From: Allacma fusca
Lineage: Eukaryota; Arthropoda; Collembola; Symphypleona; Sminthuridae
Assembly (NCBI GenBank): GCA_947179485.1
Contig: OX359247.1
Coordinates: forward strand, 11,260,588 to 11,324,587
Reading direction: 5' to 3'
Length of the DNA stretch: 64,000 bases
This document shows, piece after piece, positions 25,301 through 38,800 of this stretch. Position 1 is the stretch's first letter. Each line of letters starts with the position of its first letter. The notes beneath the pieces are model-generated. The model worked only from the letters and a program-made list of their open reading frames with translations. It did not search any database and was not told the origin of the DNA. Made by a program: the position numbers and the translations under genes.

Positions 25301-28300
25301 ATTGCCAGTGGTCGTCGCTCCTTCCTTTGAGTCATTTCCCTTATTAATTTATTGCTGAATTTGCTAAGTCCTGGATGCGTATAGTACAAGTGAATGGACT
25401 ACTCTCTCCACTTCCTCATCACATTCAACTCCTCGAGGCTCACGTAAAGAGCCGGCATGTCAGAATTCAGCAAATAGTATCTCGTACACGTTTACTACTA
25501 CTACTACAGGTTTCATATATTGCATTTCAGGTCTTCAGCAATTCTTGCTTCTGTTTCAGCACTACAGTCATTAAGTGTTTGTAGAAATTTGGGGAATGTG
25601 GGGTACAATTATCTATATATATCCGTGTACTCAGAGTGTTGATGACAACAGGAAATTGACAGGGAAGTTGAAATTTTGTAATAATCCGTGTACTTACTTT
25701 GGGAGAGGAATTCCTGGAGATTCATTTTAATGGACACTCCCATGTCCGATCCTCGGGATCCCCATCCTCCCTGATTGTCTGAATTCATGAAGCTCCCATT
25801 AGTTGATGTGTGGTTTTAGGAAGGAATTTATGCTAATTGGGAAGGTCTCCTGTGTTGTGCTGGACTAATGAAGGCAGTTATGCGAATGTTTACACTCCTC
25901 CTGGCATCTCTCATTATTATTTTAGGCTGAATTCTTACCTCTATAAGTACTAATTAATGTTATGTAGCCTTCGTGTAGTTTTCCTGATACTTCACAGTTT
26001 CGGGGATAGTAAACTGTGGAGGAGATAGATGAAAGGTGAAAATGTCGGGTCTTATATGGAACATATCTCTTGTCCTGCAGAAATAATACAGGGAGCACCT
26101 CCTACAGTAATGATGACTGAGTCCGATGGTAAAAGTAGCTGGATATTTATGAAGAGTAGGGAGGAAGTGGAAAACTGAAATTTAATGAGAGGGGAAAGGT
26201 TTTATGCATTCCAGGGAAGTCGCGCTAGGAGAACAGCTAGAAGAATAGAAAGAGGAAGTTGGGTCACCTTATCTACGGGCGGAGAGAATTTAGTAGGAGG
26301 ATTCTGCCTGTCTCTGTCAAATAATTTGTAATTCACCCAGCCTCGTGTGATTACATCGTACAGCACTGATTTTATTCTGAGAACAAGTACGGACTTGTAA
26401 AATGCTCCTAAGAATCACCAACTATGGTAGCAACTATGAGCAATATTCTTAGTTTTTGGGGTTCTTGTCTCCCAGGTTCATAACGTGTGAGGGAGTCGGG
26501 AGCCGGGAACACTCCCAGTGAGTGTATACATGTATATTATGCTCTTCTCCCGGGAAGTTACATGTAAGGACAACGTACACGAGATGTACGAAAGGAGAGA
26601 ATCTTGAGTTCACCAGTGCCACTGGTGGTGTGGTGTGTGTCATGGAATGATCTACGAAAAAGGGGGGAAGAGCTCTGCCGTAGTGGAATTTAGGATGTGA
26701 TAAACCTTGAAGAATATAGCGACTCGTGTGAAGTATCAGGAGAAAGAGAGGGAATTGTATGAAAGTCCAAGGGAGAAAACAGAGGTGATTATTCTTGTCG
26801 GGGTCTCAAAGTGAATCCTCACGGCTTAATTGACTTCACTTCTATAGCCATAGAAAAATTCTCAATTTTCTCAACTCACCTTAGGTCTTCCAGCACGTAC
26901 ATACCTCCCTGGGATTTCTGACTTCAGCATTCTTCAGAGAATCTTCCTCCCTCCTCCTTTCTCCTCCTCAAGACTCACACGGAATTCTTTTTTTTTTTTC
27001 AGGAGGAATTTAATAATTTATTCTCTGTAATTTGCATGACGAGACGAGGGAAAAGGGGGATTTTTTTCTCCGCAAAACGACTTCAGATCTTTCATGATCT
27101 AGATACTCGCTTCCACCTATTCCTCCAAGTAAATGCATTTAACTCTGTGCAAACCCATGAGCTGATTGAATTATTCTTGATTCTGCTTTTGTTTCCCTTA
27201 AATGCCTATGCTTCCCATGCTGAATCCTCCCACTCCAGAATATTCAGTTGAAGTTTTTGTCTAAACAACTTCGTTAACCCCAAACATTAACTGGAAGGAA
27301 GAGTTGCGAAAGGAGAATCTTTTTTTATTTTTTGCTTGAGCTCAACAGCTCTACTATATCTCCAAGGTATAATAATTGTGTTTCAAGTAGATATATGTTT
27401 GTAAAGTGCAATTTGGAAGTTCATGAGGCACGAGAGCGGGGAGAGATACGGAAGGAGGGAAGTGGACGATATTTGTACATGGTTTTCATGTATAGATATA
27501 ATGAGATCCTCCACACGTTACTGGAAGAATGAGAAGTGGGAGTCTGAAATGACAAAAAAACTGTAAAAACGACCGTAGGAAAGGCGAGTTTGGAGGCACA
27601 AGAGGATGCTGAAGCCGCTGGTGTATTCTCGTCTTTTGTGTAATGTAAAGTAAATGTAGCCTGGAGAAAATATGACAAAAGAGGAGCAAGTTACATTACT
27701 ACTTATAAACTGTGTCGAGATAGAGCTCATTTTCCATGTAAGAGCCGTGCCTGGAAACTGAATCTATATCTACTTATTTTGGAAGCACCGTGTAAGGAAC
27801 AATAAGACTATATAGGAGACAAGTGCATGTAGAGCATGTTACCTTAATGGAGAAATCGTACTGTTTACTGTGCATATGTACATACGAGGGACTCTCAGGA
27901 CATACATACATACTTTCGTAGGGTAGTTGGAAGCACATATGTGCACAAGTGTAAAAGTTTTTCATTTCTTGGGCCGTGGTTGGTGCTTCCTAAAAGAACA
28001 AGTGCCTTAATAGTTGGTTTGGGAAAGAGAAACAACCATGTAATTTCCGCTTGAACGATCCTTCGATCTTGCTCCGTTTTTTTTTATCTTGAGGGTTTAA
28101 TATCATCTATTCTGTCGTCTCTAGTGGCGCAAATTGTCTTTTCCCTCGGAGTCGTCTTCCAGGATATATCCTATATACTCCAGAGTTCTTTCCAGACTCG
28201 GACTTAATTCACCTCCATTGTTTTGCACTTGGTACCCAAAGTGAGAATTTCACTGTGGGGGTGTATCTCCTCATTTTTAACCTTAGATTTGTATGCATGT

Positions 28301-28330
28301 CGATGGATCATGCTTCTGTGGTTGTGTATG

Positions 28331-28378
28331 TAGATACATACATACATACATACATATATATATAATTACATATGTGGA
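28331..28378. repeat. (TACA)n/(TA)n tract
   Basis: Several ATAC units run into a TA run and end in TACATATGT, typical of the dispersed tracts in this window. Confidence 0.85.
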
Positions 28379-29086
28379 AGGAAGTCTGGCAGTAACTGCT
28401 TTGCATGTAGGTACATATGTACCCAGTAGGAAATTACATATGTATGTATTTGCACTAATGCGGTAAGTTCTTGGTCTGGACGCACGAGTAGGACTGAAAG
28501 TATAAGGTTGTTAGTTGTTAGGTTGGATTACAGAACAGCTGACACTAAAGGAACACGGTAGGATATACATACAACATGGTCGAGGAAAAAATTCGGGATC
28601 GGGGAACGTCTAATGTTTGTGCGTTGAGTCAGTGTTGTGATGGAATGCAATGTAAAAGGGAGCTATAAAATTACACGTGTTGGTTTTGGTTTCCTCGTCC
28701 GCTCTATCCCATTCACCGCAAATTTAATTTACTGCGGGACAACTAAATAGAGATAGGATAAAATGCTTTATAAGGGCTATAAACAACAGGAAAAAACCAA
28801 CCACTGTCTCTCCTGTCTGCACACTACCTTGCTAAATCTTTCCTGACATGAAAATCTCGGGTATATTGTGTGGTCCTTGGAAGAATTCGACATGGGGGCT
28901 AACTAACTGTGTGAGTGTGGGCCATCATTTGATGCTAAAATTGATGAAATGGTTGTACGATTTAGAAGAAACTAAATTCACCATATTTGACGTTTATTTC
29001 ACATAACCCCATCCATTCCAGCTCATGTACAAATAGTGGAAGGGGGGCTGTAGGACATGGAAGTGTAAATAAAATAAGGAGAGTTA

Positions 29087-29108
29087 CATACATACATATG
29101 TATGTATG
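29087..29108. repeat. 22-bp perfect palindrome of the TACATATGTA class
   Basis: The 11-bp arms meet at CATATG (29095-29100) and match exactly on both strands. It is one of the most symmetrical of many TACATA/TATGTA tracts. Confidence 0.85.
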
Positions 29109-29686
29109 CATCTCGTGAAATTTGCATCCAGGTGGAAATACTGTACACAACCAACCACTTTCGGCAATGTTTAATGTTCTTGTAAAAGTCGGAACTTGGG
29201 ATTTGTTATTTGGATTTGCTTTCCGTGTGGAGGTTATATGTGAATGTGGAAGGTCCGAAGTGGGAGATGTTGGTGTTAGTAGACCAACGGCCGTTTATTT
29301 TCATTGTCACTATTTATTGCATTTTAGAGAGGGTCATTAAATTGCGTGGAATTCCTCTCCTCCCGGCAGTCTGTCGTGTTAAAAGTACATACGTATTTGC
29401 ATGGTGGAAATGAATGGCCACTTTGCGATCTTCTTGATGTAGCACCTCCCGCTATTTTTACTAGGAGTGAAATGGGCTCAGATATGTTTGCCTTTATTCT
29501 CCCAGGATTTATTCGTTTATTTTTATTGTGGGCTTTTATTTAGTTACTGTAATGTTTCTCTAAGGTTAGCCCAACACATGCACAAAATTTACTTATATAT
29601 ATGTACGCACATGGATGTCTAGAATGTGAATGACGGCTGGTAATACAACACGTCTGTAATATCTTTCCCTTGTTTTGTAAACATAG

Positions 29687-29871
29687 GTTGAGAAAGTCCC
29701 AGTAACAGGAGCCGGGATGGTTGGGACATCAAATCTAAGCCAAGATCTTCTGATGTGGTGTAAGGAAGTCACCAAGGGTTATCGGGGGGTCAAGGTAACT
29801 AACATGACTACTTCGTGGCGAAATGGTTTGGCCTTCTGTGCCCTGATTCATCGGTTTCATCCTGAATTGAT
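29687..29871 (+). CDS. EHBP1 exon: first half of CH domain
   Basis: The acceptor is TAAACATAG and the donor GTAAGT. It enters in phase 0 (GTT GAG AAA...) and ends two bases into a codon. It encodes the start of the CH domain, including the WCKEVT and [19 protein letters not shown] motifs. It is the first exon that can be recognised in the window. Confidence 0.92.
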
Positions 29872-32800
29872 GTAAGTTTCCATGTCATTATGAGTGCTGA
29901 TTTTTTGATACCTCCGAATCACGTTTTCGCTCAGAAAAGACGTCAGTTATTACAAGTATGGGTGTGTACTTTGTATGCACAAAGCTGTAAAAAGAAATTT
30001 TGGAAGAATATTTGAAGTAAACTGTAACCTGAGCGGAGGTGATGTAATCTGGTGTTTTTGTATGTAGGAGCTTTTGCAATGAAATATTGGATTTATCAAA
30101 GTTTTTTATGTGATAACCATTAGTTTAGATATTGATGTGATGCCCTGTATTTGATTTGGTTTTTAGAGACTTCGATAAGTTGTCTCCACATGATATTAAA
30201 GGGAATTGCAAGACCGCCTTTGATGCAGCAGAATCCCTGGGTATTCCAAAAGTTATTGATCCGTCTGAGATGATGTTATTGCCCGTCCCGGATAAGTTGA
30301 CTGTTATGACTTATTTATTTCAGCTCAGGACCCATTTTACAGGTGAATTATTCCTTTTTCTTACATTTATGACTTGACTATATACACTGTAATTTTTCTC
30401 CCATTCCTAGTCTGGTTGTGTCCAGTATGTACATACGTAACGCAATATCTGTAAAATTATCTCTCGCCAACTGACACTACCAACTACCAACTGTCGTTTG
30501 TACACGGAAAGAAGTAGATCTTGTGGATGTAGTGCGCTACCCGCACGCATCCCCTACTACTTTCCCGTTTTACGATCACCGGCCGCAAAAACTGGTCCAT
30601 AAAGCTTTCCATTTCAATTCGTCTTATATCATTTCCGGATGGGGTTGAGTTCCAAAGATGTGAAAGAATGAAAATCCTGACACACATACTAATGATAAAA
30701 TGCACCTCCCATTCCTCTTCCACACACAGCTGTATCTGACAAATACAGTTTAAGTTTATTTTTATCCTTGAATATGTTTCGGTTTTGTGAATAGCATACT
30801 ATTTTTTTCAAACTCGTAAGGAAATTACTTGAGATTATTTTTCAATGATAACAAAATTATTTTCCAGGTTGTCTCCTTGAGGTTCAAAATATCGGTGCAA
30901 CATCATCCGAGACATCTTATGTAATAGGACAGAAAGAAAATGAAGAGGACAATGCCCTAACAAAGAAGATATTTCAACAGGAAATTTTAAATATGAAAAA
31001 TAAAGCGGATAACAACCGAAGTTCCAGCTCAAGTCGGGAAGGGAGTGTTGGAGCCGAAAGCACGAATTCTAATAATAGTACAAATCGAAATCGTTTAATG
31101 AGTAGCTTGAGTAGTGGAGGATTAATAACGAATAATGCCAATAGTGACAGTAGCAAACATGAAGTTCCTTCAAGAAAGTCCGTTAGTCATAGTAATTCTA
31201 CGTCATCCGTCTTATCAGCCATTGGAGCAAGATCAACTTCTCCGGACAAAAACAGTCAAGGCAATGCCAGCTCACCGATGTCCATACAAAACTTTTTCAA
31301 TAAATTTAATTCCGCTGGCCCAGAAAAACGGGAAAAGTCATTGTCACCCACCTCTGGGAAGAGCAGCATTTTGGGCCGACTCAATGAAATAAAAAATAAC
31401 TTGGCAAACAACAACAGCAGCAAGGTTAGTTTTTAAAGCTTTATTCAGTTTGTTTATACTTGTTTTAAGGATTCAAGAATATACTTGTTAGCTTTACGTT
31501 CGTCTCATGCTTAATCTATTAGAATAGTTTTCCAGAAAAAAATATTTATTCCTGTCGTAAGAAATTGTTTATTTTTGGAAAAATAATTAGACCGCTAGCC
31601 AAACATCACCAAGTGACCACCGGCCACCTCTTATGACCAGGAGGCAATACACTGATCCCTTAGGTTCAGACGATGAGGATGATACAGCTAAGTCTGAAAC
31701 GCCAAGAAGAAGCAGCGAACCTGTTACTCCTGTTCATAGGGTAAGTTACATACAATTTGAGAAAAGAGAACCTTAAGAAATATATTTAATAATAATTGTA
31801 TAGCGGTAGATTTTCTTGGCATGGTAAAAATTTACTCATGTGGTTACAACAAAATTTTATAGGCAACAATCGGCGTCCCAGATCCAGAAGCTCCTGGGTT
31901 GTTGGATTTATCTCCTACAAGAAAGGATAACCAAAATAGTCAACAAGTAAGTGTTTAAGTTTAAATATCTCTATTTTGTATTCGATACAATTATTTCTGA
32001 ACCATCCATTGGTCGTAAGTTGGCACTTTAAAATTTTATGAATCACTGAAAGTAGTTTCCTATATGAAATTAGGTTTTTGACATTCAGATGAATAAATGG
32101 AGCACCAGTTTTTGAGCTTTTTATTAGATTCTTAAGTTAAGGAGCACCAGTGAGGAAAGTAGAGTAGCAGATAAGCTTTAATAAACAGAGTTAGTTGCTA
32201 TATGTAGTATAAAATGTAACTATTTAACTTCATTGAATGTACATGTTGTTGTAAATGGAAAATGGCTGAATTCATTACAATTGTTTGTTGTTTCTACTTT
32301 CAACATTATTTTTCAAACTATAATTTTTTTCTGTATGAAGTAGCATCTAATTTGTTTTATTCAGTATGAGAAGAATGATGTTCAGGCTTGGATTAGTTGA
32401 AACCTTCACACATTCTCTGAATTAGTTACAAAGAATAATAAGTCCATGCTAATAATAAGCTATTGCTAGGCTTGCTCATTTCCATGTTAATGATCATTGT
32501 GTTTGAGGTAAATAAAATATTCATGAATTATGTAAGTGATATTGAATACAAGGCTGGTGGAATGCATTGTGGTTACTATTGAACAGAAATTGTTGGCTCG
32601 TCACGAAGAGCTACGGGAAAGAGCAAGGCTTATGCTATTGGATCACTCGAAGAGAGACGGTTCGACTAAAGGATCCCCAAGTTCGAAGCCATCCACACCG
32701 GTAAGTGGTGAAACTGTTGAAATTTACAGAAGGGTAAATGGGCAGGCTTCTCAAGGCTGTAAATATTTGATTTTTCTGTTCCATATAAAGGTGTAGAAAG

Positions 32801-35800
32801 TGTTCTCGACTACATGCATGTGTTTGCAATAATAATGAAGTTCTCTGGTTCAAGAATATACCATTCATGTTGAAAGGTTGAGGCTGTGCTAGGGCCTTTG
32901 TCAACATGAGATTTTAGTGGAGTCGTAAAAAATACCCCTGGAGTAAATGTGGATTAGAATAGAGCCTTTGTTTCAAGGCATCTTGTGTTTACTTTTTTAT
33001 TGATTGTTTCAATCGTTATTTGCTCTCTACAGAATTCGCAAGACGAAAAAGAACGTCAACAGCAGTTGAGGGAAAGAGCCCGTCGACTTATTGCAGAAGC
33101 TCGCCAAGGTGTGATAAGTCCTGGCATGGACATGTCAAGGTCAAGTAGTCATTCTGGAAACGATACTCCTTCGGGTACACCTTCATCTCAGAGAAGCCTG
33201 GACAGTCCAGGGAGGTCTATCGTATCTACTGATGCCAAAAATGTTTGTGATAATAGAAATAAGGTAAACATTTTGTGTGTCTCAAACTTGCTCAATTATT
33301 ACCGTTACATGAAAATGAAAACAGATCGTAGTGAAGTTTGTAATTTCGATACTATGGAATGAATTGTAAAGCAGTAAATAATTTATGTCACTGATGTGTT
33401 GTCAGGAACTGAATGGAAACTTCTCAAGCGCCAATACGAGTGAAGTCAGTCGGAACTTGGTGGCAGAAAATATTTCTACTCCCGGTTCGGTGCTATCTGA
33501 CATAAATAATAAGAATGTTCCATCCACAGCTTTGAACAACTCTTCAAAATCATCAAAATTAAAATCCTTCCATACGATTTTGGATAAGCTGTCGCCTGAA
33601 CGAGAAATACAACCGAAAGTTGTGAGTTAATTAGTGTATATCTATATTTATATTCGTTTAAATACATATATTTCGAAAATATTTTGATAAATTACTTCCA
33701 TTACGTTTTGAAAACCAAATTATTTTAAATAGGTTGCTCGTAGGACAAAATCTTACATCCAAAATGAACTAGATGCTCTCGAAAGAGAACAGGAACAGAT
33801 TGATGAGCAAGCTAGAGTTTTGGAGCAACAGTTGCGAACTGTCATGAAAGATGGTATGCAAAATTATTTGTTGTCAGAATCTCTTTGCAAAGTGTCTTTC
33901 AGCCAATTATAACTTTGTGTTTTGTGTAATTAGGAAATATGGATGAAGAGGATGCGTTGATGTGCGAATGGTTTACACTTGTTAACAAGAAGAATGCTCT
34001 AATAAGGCGCCAGATGCAGTTAAATATCTTGTAAGGGCTGCTAAATTTTTTTAAATCATTTTTACATTGTTTTGAAGTTATGTGCTTAATTTTGAGGTAA
34101 GTAAATGTAATGAGTGATGGCTAAAAGGCACAAAAACTCAGTTTTCAAGAAGCGTTTAACGAACAAATGTTTTTAGGAAAAAGAGCAGCACGTATAATTG
34201 GTTCTGTGAAGAATGTAGGATTCCGAAATTTTTGGATGTCGATATTGTAGCTGTCATTTTATGAAGTTTTTATTTCCAGAGAGTCGAGGGTTTTTCTTTA
34301 GTTAGTGTGTCTAATGGATTCCCTGTGTACGTACTCCATAGTAGTATTTTATCGGGTAGAATTTTTTATTGAAAAGAATGCGTGTACATTATTATTTGTG
34401 GTATTATGTTATCCCAGTTTTCATTGAAATATTGTTATTCATCATACTTGAACAGCTGTGGCGTGATACACGAATTCATCCATTTTACTCAATGAAATGG
34501 AAATACGAGATTTGATATAGAAACATTTTATCGGTATTCACATGTCATGTTTTGACAACAAATCAAGTTTTTTCTACGACCTATTAGTTCCTTACAGATG
34601 GAATATATGATAAACTATAGGCTTGCCATCTTATACATTTTTGAGAAACTCGTGAACAACTCGTGTGTTCAGGTGTCGTCTGCACCCAAATACTTATTTA
34701 GTCTGAAACTCCTTTATGGGTAGCCATTGGTACTACTACTTGTTTCGAGATGCTAAGTGTGTCTTTAATTTCTAAAAAAAATTGTGCTGTCATGTGATTA
34801 GGATCTCCCACGTTGAAATTAGGGGAAAGTTAGAATGCGGTTCTTAATGCATCAAAATTATGCTGGTTTTCGTAGATATTTGTATCCAATGGATCGTATA
34901 AATCGTATGTTGTATCTAGAAAGTCATTTGCACAAGTGAAAAAATATTATATATTTCCTTTAAAACATTCTGACGCTCATCTTCTGTTTTTGAGCTATGA
35001 ATCTCAAAATTAGTGACTTGTTATGACAAAGAGGATCGACGTAATTACAATGGGTGTTTGTCGTTTTTAGTAACATCAGAATATCCCTTATTTTACAGCC
35101 CTGTCTTTTCAAATACCAGTAAGGTTTTGAAATCAGACCAAATGATGTATTGAAATCGTCAGATTTTAGAATCGTAACTTGAGCTACAGATCTGAACATT
35201 TATTAGCTAATTTAACATTAATTTCTAAACTTTTTAGCCAGAAAATTAGGATGTTGTTAGAATTGCTCTGTGCCAAGAACTAACAAGAATATACCCTTAG
35301 ATAGATGCAGGCATAACAAGAGCAGTAAGTGCTCCCTTTAAGGTTAAGTTTATGATTCTCACCTTGTCTTTAAACAGTTGGCACTTATTCACGTACATTA
35401 CACACCTCTTCTAGTGAGCCACTTGACTCAATACGAGTTTATCAGTGATCGATCTGAGATTGAAACCAGTCATCAACAAGAAAAGAGTGTTTCAACATGA
35501 GTAATATTACTAAGGTTTATTTGCTGGAAATATTCTCATTCATTCACTGGATATGTATGTTTAAAAGTAGACGTATGTAGCTGTGTGCTCATGCTCCCAT
35601 TTCCCAAACTGATAAAATCTTGGAATGAGAGAGTGTTGCAGCCTTTGAAAGTAACCATTTTTAACCCAGCCTTTATTCCTTGCTATTGTTGAGAGCAGAA
35701 GCCACTGCATACCTTCAAGTTAGATATGCATAGGTGTACTGGAAGGTGAACTTATAAGTATGTATATCAAGTTGTGGAATTCGAATGAAGCAAGGTGGAA

Positions 35801-38800
35801 TGGGTAGTTCCAGTAAGTGGTTTTTCAGCACGATGTATTTAGAATAGACAGCCTGTCAAATCATTCCTGTGGTTAACAATGTGATGTGTATACCTGCCTT
35901 TTTATGAAGTGTAAGATTTTTTACTTCAGTTTGTTCACTTTAAGGAAGATGTGAGAATATATTGCACAAACGATGATTATTTAGAATTTCTCAAGAAATA
36001 CTATTGTTGCTTGTAAGGCTCTGTCTTTGAATGTCTTGAAATTAAACTCCTTCGACAGTTTGGTGGTTCACACCCTTGCATCTTACAAATGCTATTGTCG
36101 GGGTCTCAAATGAGTTGTATAAACATTATTTGCGCTTGATCTACTGAATAGAAAGAATGGACCCACCACACAGGAAAGTATACTTTTACGAAATATCTCT
36201 CGAATGTTTTGCAGTTCGTTGGTGTTTGAAGTGAAAAAAACCAGTTCGCAGTTCATAATAAAGATTTCACGTCGGTTCACATCAAAGATGGAATCAATAG
36301 AAAACCGGCTTTCATGTTGGGAGTATATCGCGGAACATGAAATAAAAATTAAATAAAAAGAATACAAAGGATTGGATGGGAGGTATGAATGTTATAGGTT
36401 ATAGTACTATTCACGTGTAAACTTGCATGTCTCGTTTCTCTATTAAATACTGTACTACTGGGAAGAATTGGGAGTTGTTAGAGTGTCTGTATGTTACATC
36501 AAGTATGTATGTATATACATGGTGTGTTATATTCACGTGCTCACGCGTGGTTTCCCAGAGTTTTTAATAGACGGGAATCTTTTCCCTCCTTTCGGTTGGG
36601 TTGGCTCCGTCGTTTCTTCTTTAATTTATGTGATAGAGTTCAGTCGGAAGAACTTTCTTTAAGCTGGTTTGGTGGTTGGACTTAAGCCTATCTGTCATCG
36701 TTTCTCCATTAGAAGTTTTCAAGTCATTTAGATTCTTCCAGTTCCTTTCCTTGGATAAAGTTGATTCCACTGGAATGAACCAGGCAACTTGTTCATCAAC
36801 TCGTAGACTCTTCCTGACTCTTGCCCGTGGAGTTTACCGAATCTGTATTCCTATTTCATAACTTTCTTTCTTCAGCATGTATAGTTACTCTTTAAGTTTT
36901 CCTATTAAATAGCTGGTATACATACACACATTGAAGTAATCGATATAGTATTTATATGTGTACAAATGTACCCTGCAATTAGATATAATTAAATACATCT
37001 ATTTATATACATACATATGCACATATTATTATGTATGTATGTGCTGTGCTCATGCACCTTTCTTTTGCTGGTATCGTAAATACAAATACATGGAAGGAAT
37101 ACGTATGTATTTATCCTTTGAGGAGTATCTTCAGTTATTTGAAGTACTATTAATAGACTGTATTCGTGAGAGTATTTTCATAGGTGTTTGTATAAATGAT
37201 ATCCAAAGTAGTGAGAATATGCTGAAAATATTGGAATATTATAATGGCGTGTGGAGTCTGAAATACTTGCTGCGGATTAGAAAATTTTCGGATTAGATTT
37301 CAATAATTACAATTTTGCTTAATTCCTTGAGACCCTCAACGGGAAAAAATTGGGCTTTAGGCATAAATCATGGAGTAGTAAGGCATTTTGTAAAAGTGGA
37401 GTAAAGGTAATGGGACTAGAACATAAAATTGTGAAAGTAGGGAAGCTGGTTTCTCTGTCGGAAGATGGAGCGCCGGGATGAATCTGTGTGTGCAGGAAGG
37501 AGATGTGAGGGAGTCTGAAACTTTACATTCTGACAATAAGTGGGATTTAGACATGGGAGAAAAGTGCTTGCTGTTCAGGGAGTATCTATGTAGTAGCTTC
37601 CTGCTGAGTGGTTTCTGATGCGAGCTGTGACTGACTCTATAGTAGCATGTTCGTTAAATCTAAAAGATTCTTTACCGTTTTAATTCCACCCTCACAATAA
37701 TGTCCGTTCCATTCATTATTATTCTTTGGAGCAAAAAAAAAACTGTTTCATTCATCTCATCGTTTGTTGTATGCATAGGAATTTGTCAATGCAGTCATTG
37801 AGATCTGTAGACGTCAATTGTGAGCCCAGCAGTTTTAAACGTGGGGTGGATAAAAGACGGAGAGATTATATTTTGCATTGTAATTTCTATAAATCTTTTC
37901 CTTCCCCGACTACATGCTGTGGCGTGGTTCGGTAACATTTCACATTACGCTTGGATTGACATTTTTTCTCAATGGAGAAATTCAAAATGTACCAAGATGA
38001 AAACTTGAATTGTTCAAGTTGATGCCGTGCTTTCTAGTTTTAGCATTGTTACGCCTGAAATGTACGTTTTTACCAAAGCATAAACTGCAAATTCGAAATT
38101 GTATGTATGTATTGTATCAATTCTATGGTGTAAATTATTGTAGCGTATGAATCTGTTTTTTTTCCTTTTCAGAGAGAAAGAGGAGGACTTGGAGAGCAAA
38201 TATGAGCAGTTGAATGCGGAGCTGAGACGAATTCTTGCAAAGGATGGTAAGACATTTTATTATTCTCAAGTTTTTCTTCCCAGTATGTAATTACATATAT
38301 TCTAGCAGAATAATCGTGAGAATATCTCCTTATGTGATATTCAGACTTTTTAATTTTTATGAAACGCACTTGGATAAAATTTCATGAAATACATAGTACA
38401 GTAATAAATTTAAAGTTTGCAGTGTCCACAATTCCAGTAGCCTGTAAAAGTAGAAGTCAATTTAGCTTAATTTTTTTATGTTATGTGCAAGTCATCTACT
38501 ACTAGGTGCAAAAAAGGCTACTTCTCCCAGTGTTCAATACTCAATAGGGAAAAATGTTTGGAACATGCTGAGACCGTTTATAAAACACGGGGGTTTATGA
38601 ACTTCATTCTTGAAAAACTACTTGGTTGTAAATAAATAACTGGCTTAAAGAAGACGTAGACTGTAGTCATGGTGCAGTGACCCAATATCTCTGTGACATT
38701 AGCATAATTTTAAAGGTGGCCATTTCCAGTTGATTATAAGGGTGATTGAAGTTGGGTCTACTAATGTTACGGGTGTAAACGGATATGCAGCATAAAGGAA

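Larger units (their letters stand above)
22001..29686. other. Non-coding DNA left of the first recognised EHBP1 exon
   Basis: No exon was recognised. TACATA-type tracts occur at about 22946-22985, 24338-24366, 28331-28378 and 29087-29108. The block 23750-24170 lacks such tracts, is AT-rich and contains several homeodomain-type ATTA cores (GATAATTAGG, CTAATTAGC), so it could be regulatory. The missing 5' EHBP1 exons, expected to encode the C2 domain and an NPF-bearing linker, were searched for by eye and not found. Confidence 0.5.

Noticed and set aside
26802-36113. Shared 16-mer TTGTCGGGGTCTCAAA near 26802 and 36098
   Set aside because: Flanks do not match and one such coincidence is expected by chance in 64 kb.
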